A DNA stretch of 64,000 bases from Chamaea fasciata (lineage: Eukaryota > Chordata > Aves > Passeriformes > Sylviidae), in assembly GCA_029207755.1 (NCBI GenBank), contig JARCOQ010000002.1, positions 10,307,156 to 10,371,155 of the forward strand, read 5' to 3'. The position numbers were made by a program, and so were the translations under genes. Below, in pieces: positions 51,870 through 64,000 of this stretch (its first letter is position 1; each line of letters starts with the position of its first letter). The notes below the pieces were generated by a model that ran no database searches, had not been told where the DNA came from, and saw only the letters and a list, made by a program, of their open reading frames with translations.

Positions 51870-54582
51870 AGGGGTAGAAATTGCTTTTATTAAAAAAATT
51901 TAAAATGTTACTTAAAAAATACATTTCATCATCTGCACTGGGAAATAATTAGGGAACAAACAATTGTTGAGGCCTCTTGATGCTTTCAGAATTTCAGCTT
52001 GTCAAACAAGCCTTAGCTAGAGAAATTTGTTACACACCTACCACCACAGGAAATCATAAGGATTACAGAATGATTTCAGCCTTCAAATTTTTTTTTTTTT
52101 TTTTTTACAGAGAGACTTTTGGTAAGCAGCCTGTGTGCATACCTGGAAATACCCACTTAGTGCAGTGGACTCGTCTTTAAAATTCAATTGTTTGTGCCAA
52201 AATACAGTATTAAAAGATACAAAATAAATAATTCAGAAAATTTAATAAATAAGGATGCCCTGTGATATCCAGTGTACAGTAACTTCTCTACTAAAAAATC
52301 CAACCTATACAGAAATCTAAATAAATACCCTTTTGTGAATTTAGTTTTTACAAGTAAACAACCTGCCCTTCCCTTCCAGTTCCCAGATTAATACTGAAAG
52401 AGATTTAACTTCCCCAGAGTGAAGGAGAATATGAAAGAAAAAAAGTACTTCATTTATTTGCTTTGAGAGTTTTAACAGCTCCTACCTAATTTGTCCCAAA
52501 GCTGCAAAAGCTTTTAATCGTTTAACTTCACTGTGATGTGGTTCTGTTCCTATACAGGTCTGCTTGTTTTACACAGTGCATTAAAGAAATGAAGACCAAA
52601 GTCCTACTGTAACTCCAGTGGATTTTGAGATGAACTTACAGCGGGGCAGAAGGAAAGGCCACAATGACTCTGAAGATGTTGGTACAGATGTTGAACACAT
52701 ACATTTATATCTGCAAAGCAAAGGCCCCCAACAGCAACTGAGAACTGGCACACTGGCATTCATCCATGGTGTCACTGAAGAGGCACTTCTTTTACTGCAG
52801 GAGTTTTACTTACTGGAAGTTCCATACAGACTTAGTTGGGGTCACTTTCAAAGAGGCACAAAGGAAAAAAAACAAAAGAATCCTCAAATAAAGAAAATCA
52901 CTTTGGTTTTCGACTCAGGAAAATTAAACAGATGTCAGCAGTACTTTGGGAATCCTCTGTCAAGTTAAACAATGCTGCTGGAATGGCTGTATGCAACTGT
53001 GATTCAGTTTAAGAGTTTTTTAATTGGATTACTTCAAAGATGCACTCAGACAACAGCTATGCAAACAGCTGAATCAGCACAACTGATTTATGGCAGTGCC
53101 ATAAATCAGGCCTACTGCCAGGAGAGTAATAAGACTATTTTAATATAGTCATAGGTTAAAACAATAAATCAAAGCCCCACACTTTATTTTAGCAAGGTTA
53201 ATACAAAATTATTCTGGAGAAGACAAGAAAATCCTTAAAACCACCTGTTACTAGAGCTTACCTGCTGAAGACTGGACTGATGGATGTTGAAACCAGTCTT
53301 AGCTGAATGACATGGGGGTTTTTTGTAGGAAGTTCCAAGCAAATAACAGAATTCAGGTGGTGTTTGATTATTGCTTGATCCCTTCATAGAGAGAACTATC
53401 ACCAATTTGTTTTTTTTCAGATCAGTAACTTTGTTCTCCTCACACTTTTTCAAGATACCTGGATAGCGACCTATCTGCCTAAAAGAGAGTCCTAAGAAGT
53501 GCCACCTCAAACCCCGAGTTACAACACTGCTTCTTTCCCAACAGGACAGTTACAACCTCTGTTCAGTTTAGAGTGGGGATATGACAAAACTTAAACCACA
53601 TAAGAGCTAAGAAGCACAAAGCAGTTAGGTCAATTTTCATTTACGGAGGCTACAGGAACTACATTTCATCCAGGCCATCCCTGCTGTCCCACAGTTTCTC
53701 CCCAAGGACAGTATGACTTGGGGTACTTCAGGGGGAAGATGTCACACACTTGTAAAGGCAGAACAATGAAATTCATGTTTTTCAAATTCAAGGGAAGACA
53801 GGCAGGTGCGGCTTCAAGATACATAAAATCACCATGATTTTAAAATAAGGCAGGGGCAGGTATGAATATTTGGCAATATATCCTCATTCTCTGTGGAGAA
53901 CATCAGTGGTAAAACAGCAGCACCTGTGTTTACCCATCACAGTCAGGTCAGGAATGAAGCCCTTGGAGACCAAGAAACTGCACTGGCAAGAGCTACATTT
54001 TCAATAAGGTTTCCTAATCATGGGACTATTTGCCAGGGAGCCTCAGCAATAGCATTATGCTGTTATGAACAGCAGAAGAATCAAGTGAATGCCTCAGTCT
54101 CATTTAAGCTGCAAGATACCTTTAGGAAAGGTGCTTAAGTGCTCAAATGGCTCAATCTAATAAATAAGTGTAAGCTGAACACTGCCAGTTCTCTGTGCGT
54201 TCACGCTGCTTCACAGTCCTTCCAAGTAAATACATTGGACCCAGGAATGCCCCAGTACCACATTATCTCAAACCTTTGGTCACACTTCCCTTTATATTTT
54301 AAATACACACCATTCCAGGATTTGCTAATAAAATTTAGCAAGAAAAAGTGGGTGTGCCATTGCATTTTCATCCAATACCCCATCTCCAAGTAAACACAGC
54401 ACACTTCAGAACTTGTTTGTACCTTTAAAATAACATTAAGCTTTAGCAGGGGTAGGTGTCCAGTAACACCTGTGTGGTGAACAGTTGAAACAGGTGAAAA
54501 TTGAGTAGAATGCAGCTAAGATTAGGTTCCATTGCCAGTCAAATAAGCAAGGATCTGGAATGCAATTGAGAAGAGTTTCTTT
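51870..54582 (-). other. HSPA13: Candidate HSPA13 3' untranslated region
   Basis: Directly downstream of the HSPA13 stop the sequence is AT-rich, has no repeat I recognise, and reads as ordinary 3' UTR. On the minus strand the first AATAAA lies at 53188-53183. A second at 51891-51886 is followed by a T/GT-containing stretch suited to cleavage near 51870. Which one is used cannot be told from sequence, so the left boundary is an inference. A T tract near 52087-52106 and the open frame at 52618-52968 on the plus strand look incidental. Confidence 0.35.
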
Positions 54583-60151
<5,569 letters not shown>

Positions 60152-60520
60152 GTCTCCCCGTGGCTCCGGCTGGTGACTGCTCTTTTCGGGCCGCGCGGGG
60201 CACGCCGGGAATGGTAGTACGCATGTCCCGGCCGCCCCTCTCACGTCCGCTGCTGCTGGGGGCGAGAAAACCACAACTCCCTGTGCGCAACGCGGCGCAG
60301 CCGGTTCCGGCGGGTACCAGCCAATGGAAGGGGAGGAGCGTTACTCGTCACTGGGGAGGTCGTGCGTGCGCTCCATGGGCGCATGCGCGGGCCCGGGCGG
60401 GGCGGCCATGATGGGCTGCTGGGAAAGGAAGTCCCGGGCCCCGGCGCCATGGTGCTCTGCAGCTTCCCGCCGGCGCGAGGCGTCAGAGACCGCGGCTGTG
60501 GCCGTGCTGGAGTAGAACAT
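60152..60520. promoter_or_regulatory. HSPA13 CpG-island promoter, possibly bidirectional
   Basis: A CpG-dense block directly upstream of the HSPA13 start codon, with no obvious TATA box. It contains a perfect NRF1 palindrome GCGCATGCGC (60379-60388) and a CCAAT box (60321-60325). Two stretches resemble the ZNF143/SBS motif family (ACTACxATTCCC-like): 60204-60226, read on minus, and 60270-60290. A related CTGGGAAA-containing stretch lies at 60415-60432. These are the usual ingredients of housekeeping and divergent promoters. A plus-strand transcript leaving to the right is plausible, but no convincing coding exon follows. Motifs were seen in the sequence; function is inferred. Confidence 0.7.
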
Positions 60521-63500
60521 TCTCTTATCCTCCTCAGTTTTCAGCTAGAAAGTACCGAGTTCCCAACTCTGCAGGGGTTTCGAGAGAACCTGGCCTCGGC
60601 CAGGCGTTACACGGTCCTTCGCACGGACACGAGCCAGGTTCGGAAAGGAGACATTGTTTATTCTGCGCAGGGTGCAAGGTGGAAGCTTTCCACAAATCAA
60701 GCACGCCGATTCTCAAAGCTTTACAACAAAAATACGCATTTCAGCAAACAAATCACAGTTCACTGGCTACAAGTTACCTAGTTCTCTTATTAGTGGTGAG
60801 GGGAGATTTCCTTCTTGCCCACCTGGCATTTAGACAGGTAAGGAGAATGCAGGTGAAACCTGCCCCTCAAATGCGTCCTGGAGGGGCAGGATTGGTAACC
60901 ACTCTTAAGGAATGCAGTGTGAGGTATTATGTGGGTCTGCTTCTTATCAGCTGTCCCTCTGCTCTGCTCCACTCTCATAAGGAGTAATGGATTTTCAGGT
61001 TCTTGCAGAGCCAGTTTCTGTTTCAGTCAGAAGTTTAAGTTAGAAGCTTTTAAAATAGAAAATATTCATAAATGAGTAGCTGGTAGCAAAGAGCTCAGTG
61101 GAAGAAAAGTTAGACTAAATCCTACTAAGTCCCTGGAGTTACCATCTCTGCCATCTCTGTTTCTCCTAAGTGATGGAAAGACACATAACCCAAAGGTAAT
61201 TCCCAGGAGCTCACTTCATAAAACCTTCTTCTATAGGCAAAGAAAGTGGCACCGCTTTAACTTAATAGTAAAAAATGTCCTCATCCTCCACTTATGGTTA
61301 ATGCTTCATTCTCAGCATGAGAAGGTGGAAACACTTTGGAAAGGGAAGGTTAAACCTTTCAGCCTCCTCAATGACTCATGTTCTGACTGTAATTAGAAAA
61401 CAGTAACTTATTTTCTTAATTTCTTTTGGAAACTTCAATCATGTTTCTTGAAGTAGGTCCATGGTAATTGTGCTCTTTCTTAAGTGGGGGGAAACTTTTA
61501 ATCATTGCTTACAGTATTCCTTCATCCATGTAACTCATGAGCAGGCACTTTGTGTTTTATGCCACTCTGGTGAGCAGAAAAAAAGGTTTAGCACAAACAG
61601 GGCATATGATCAAACTGGATTTTGCTCATGATTTTGATATTTAATAGCAACCATTTTTTAATACATAGAAAGCATCTGAAATATGATGCTGCAAAGTTCA
61701 GATATGTAGGAATGTGTTTTAAAAAAATACTGATACAAGTCCCTCATTTCAGAGATTTCTTCCTTTTCAGAAGCCAGGCTTTGATTTTTGTCCTTGAGGT
61801 TAAACCTTTAAAAGACTTCAGGATCACTTATCACTTCAGGATACCTGCCCAAGGACAGAACTCAAATGCCCTTTCCTGTATAATTTCCGTTCTATTTCTC
61901 CTTAGCAGAGCAGCTTAATGAATTCAGTGTGTCAGTCAAGGCCTCCCCACCTGACTGATTCCCTGGAGGCCTGGCTGTTCCCTGCAGGATTACACAGCAC
62001 AGGCCACCTACCTGGGAGTCAAGTCAAGGGGATCATCTCAGCAGGCTTTCTGCTGTGCAGCAAAGCTCTGCCATGCCAGAAGCTTCTGCAGAAGCCACTG
62101 ACTGCCCTGTAGCTGGTTTGGGTTGCTGCAGAGTTTGAAGGCTCAGTACACCACACGTACTCTGTAGTCTCCTGAATCCAACAAACACATGGTCTTCAGC
62201 AGATGTGCTTAGAAGTCCAGATGTGTCTAATTCTTTCCCTACACATCTCCATGATCTATTAGGACCTGCTCGTGGATCGCTCTGCACAGCGATGCCAGAC
62301 TTGTCTTGCATCTGCTAAATAGGCAGAACTATTCCTAGTGATCTTGCCCTAGTGTTTTTAGGCCTTACTACTGTGTCTTCTGTATCACCTTTTTTTTACC
62401 TACTCTCATTTGTGAGAGGGAGGCCTGTCTCCATTTTCCTCCATTATCTGAGGGAGTGCTACACTCAGGAATGGGTTGTTCAGGAACTGAAGGGAACATT
62501 CAGTGTTTCTGGAGAAAACGGCTTGATTTTGCACAGAATAATTCAATATTCATTGGGCAATAGAGGGAGAGGCTTATTTGAGTGGGAGAGAAAGCTATGG
62601 GTAGCCCCTGCCCCACCAAGTGCCTCATGGGGAAAGCATGAATATGGTTGGGGCAGACGCTGGAAGGCTGGTCTTTGTTCTCCTGGAATGCTGTGCTTTT
62701 GCCTCTTCTCTGAAACAGCGGGCAAGGCACATACTCGGTGCTGAGCACCTTCACCTGAGGGTGGGCAGTGCACATTCAGACCTGCACAACTGCTTTGCAA
62801 AAGCTGTGACAAAGCTTCTCTGAATGCCCCTGAGTGAGGGGGCGTGAGGGGCTGAGGTGCCAGGGGCTGCTGGTGCTGAGCTGCTTGCCTTGGGCTCCTG
62901 GGCTGGGCCACATCAAGTGGCCCTTGGCCACCACACACCGGGTACCCGACACCGCCTGCCTCTGGCGTGAGTATAAGCCAACTCCCTCTGAGGGGCTGGG
63001 CAAATGCTTGTTTATTCTCCTTAGCGCATCTGTTCACTCTGGTAGTAAACTGTTTATAACATTTCAAACGCTTTTCGGGGATTAATTTCCTTCAAGGGGC
63101 TGTTCTTTTCCCCTGGTGCTTTGATAGGTGGAGGTAAACATGTTTTTGTCTGCAAGTAGCTTGAGGGAGAGAGTTGTTCTTACAACGTAAGAGCAGAGGC
63201 TGGTTTTAAAACAGTCTCCCATCAGATGTGAACTGGTGTCTGCAGGAAAAATCCAGCTACACTGGGGATTATCGCTCAAACCCTACACCTGTGATGTGCT
63301 AAACACAGTTCAAGCATTCGGTGTGTGTGGAATCAAATACAGCTTGTTTTCATTTGCAGGATGCTTTGTATCAGCTGTATCCTTGCATTTGGAGAAAAGG
63401 GAATAGAGATTGCAAAGCATCCTCTTTTCTGCTGTTGTACAAAACCGGTTTTCATCTTTTGAGGATTTACTCGGTGAGTGCTTTCTGCATTGTCTCAGTC

Positions 63501-64000
63501 ATTTTAAAGCCACCTCTAAAACTGTAACACAGGATGCTGGGATATGGTCAAAGCACAGTGTGATCCCGTCAACCCGGGATGATCAATTTGTGTTTTCCCT
63601 CTATGAAGGAGGAAAGGGGAGAGGGATTGAGATCCACTTTGTAGATGGATAGTAGAATCAATGTCTCTCTGAGAAGGGAGGTGATTGATGCTAGGAATTT
63701 AGGAGACGCTAGAACCTGAAGCCTCATTTTCAGTTTTTAACTTAGATAACAGTGCCTTAGTGCGAGCACGTTGTCAAAACTGCAGAGGTCCCTGATAGTT
63801 CCTTTCCCTAATTAAAACGTTGGTCTTCTTTTCCTGTATATGGTTGGGAAAGGGAAGAATTTCACCAGCCTTCCTCTGACAGACAGTTCAATGTCAGGCA
63901 GCTGGATAGAGGAGCATAGCCATCAATCTAGATGCAAAAGTTTCCATTAAAATTCCAGCATATAGCCTAAAGATTTCTGGCTCCTGTTGAGTGACTGACT
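60521..64000. other. Gene-less stretch right of the HSPA13 promoter
   Basis: Falls from CpG-rich to AT-rich within 300 bases. The plus-strand frame at 60362-60781 begins in the island but shows no domain, so it may only mark a divergent non-coding transcript. A GC-richer patch at 62830-62990 has no exon. No repeat or coding exon recognised. Confidence 0.5.

Noticed and set aside
52618..52968. 116-codon plus-strand frame
   Set aside because: It lies antisense to the probable HSPA13 3' UTR. No homology is recognised and the C-terminal part is low-complexity lysine-rich.
60362..60781. 139-codon plus-strand frame at the HSPA13 promoter
   Set aside because: No domain, composition-driven in the island, and the downstream part is ordinary intergenic sequence. 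Kept only as a possible divergent transcript.

Overview
The window is nuclear DNA from a bird, most likely a passerine. It has vertebrate introns and CpG islands, three CR1 LINE tails in the typical avian arrangement, and a solo ERV-L-type LTR of the passerine kind. It also carries the HSPA13/ABCC13 neighbourhood known from human 21q11. Most of the window is gene-poor.

Layout. Positions 1-33475 hold no recognisable coding exon, only microsatellites, an ancient CR1 tail (4430-4960), a GC-richer block (8160-8660) and a solo LTR (21422-21900, minus). Positions 33476-48629 form a large inverted duplication. Two arms, 2557 bp (33476-36032) and 2602 bp (46028-48629), are about 99.3% identical and face each other across a 9995-bp spacer. 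By eye they differ by about 17 substitutions and one 45-bp indel. The spacer contains a long homopurine tract, a possible retroviral remnant, and a strong CpG island (about 44450-45520). The island has four perfect octamer (ATGCAAAT) sites, an 18-bp CG-rich palindrome and a GC-rich minisatellite.

Right of the duplication, 49539-49969 carries the last two exons of an ABCC-type transporter on the plus strand, best explained as ABCC13. A 2-bp frame loss and a missing splice acceptor mark it as a pseudogene. Tail-to-tail with it lies a complete five-exon HSPA13 gene on the minus strand (54583-60151, 470 aa), an ATPase-domain-only, ER-associated Hsp70 relative. HSPA13 starts in a CpG-island promoter with NRF1-, CCAAT- and ZNF143-like sites. 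A CR1 tail sits about 140 bp inside intron 1 and another abuts exon 2. Positions 60521-64000 have no supported gene.

The most unusual structure is the near-identical inverted repeat pair enclosing an octamer-array CpG island. It could flip the island relative to its flanks by recombination between the arms, or it could be an assembly artefact; long reads would decide.
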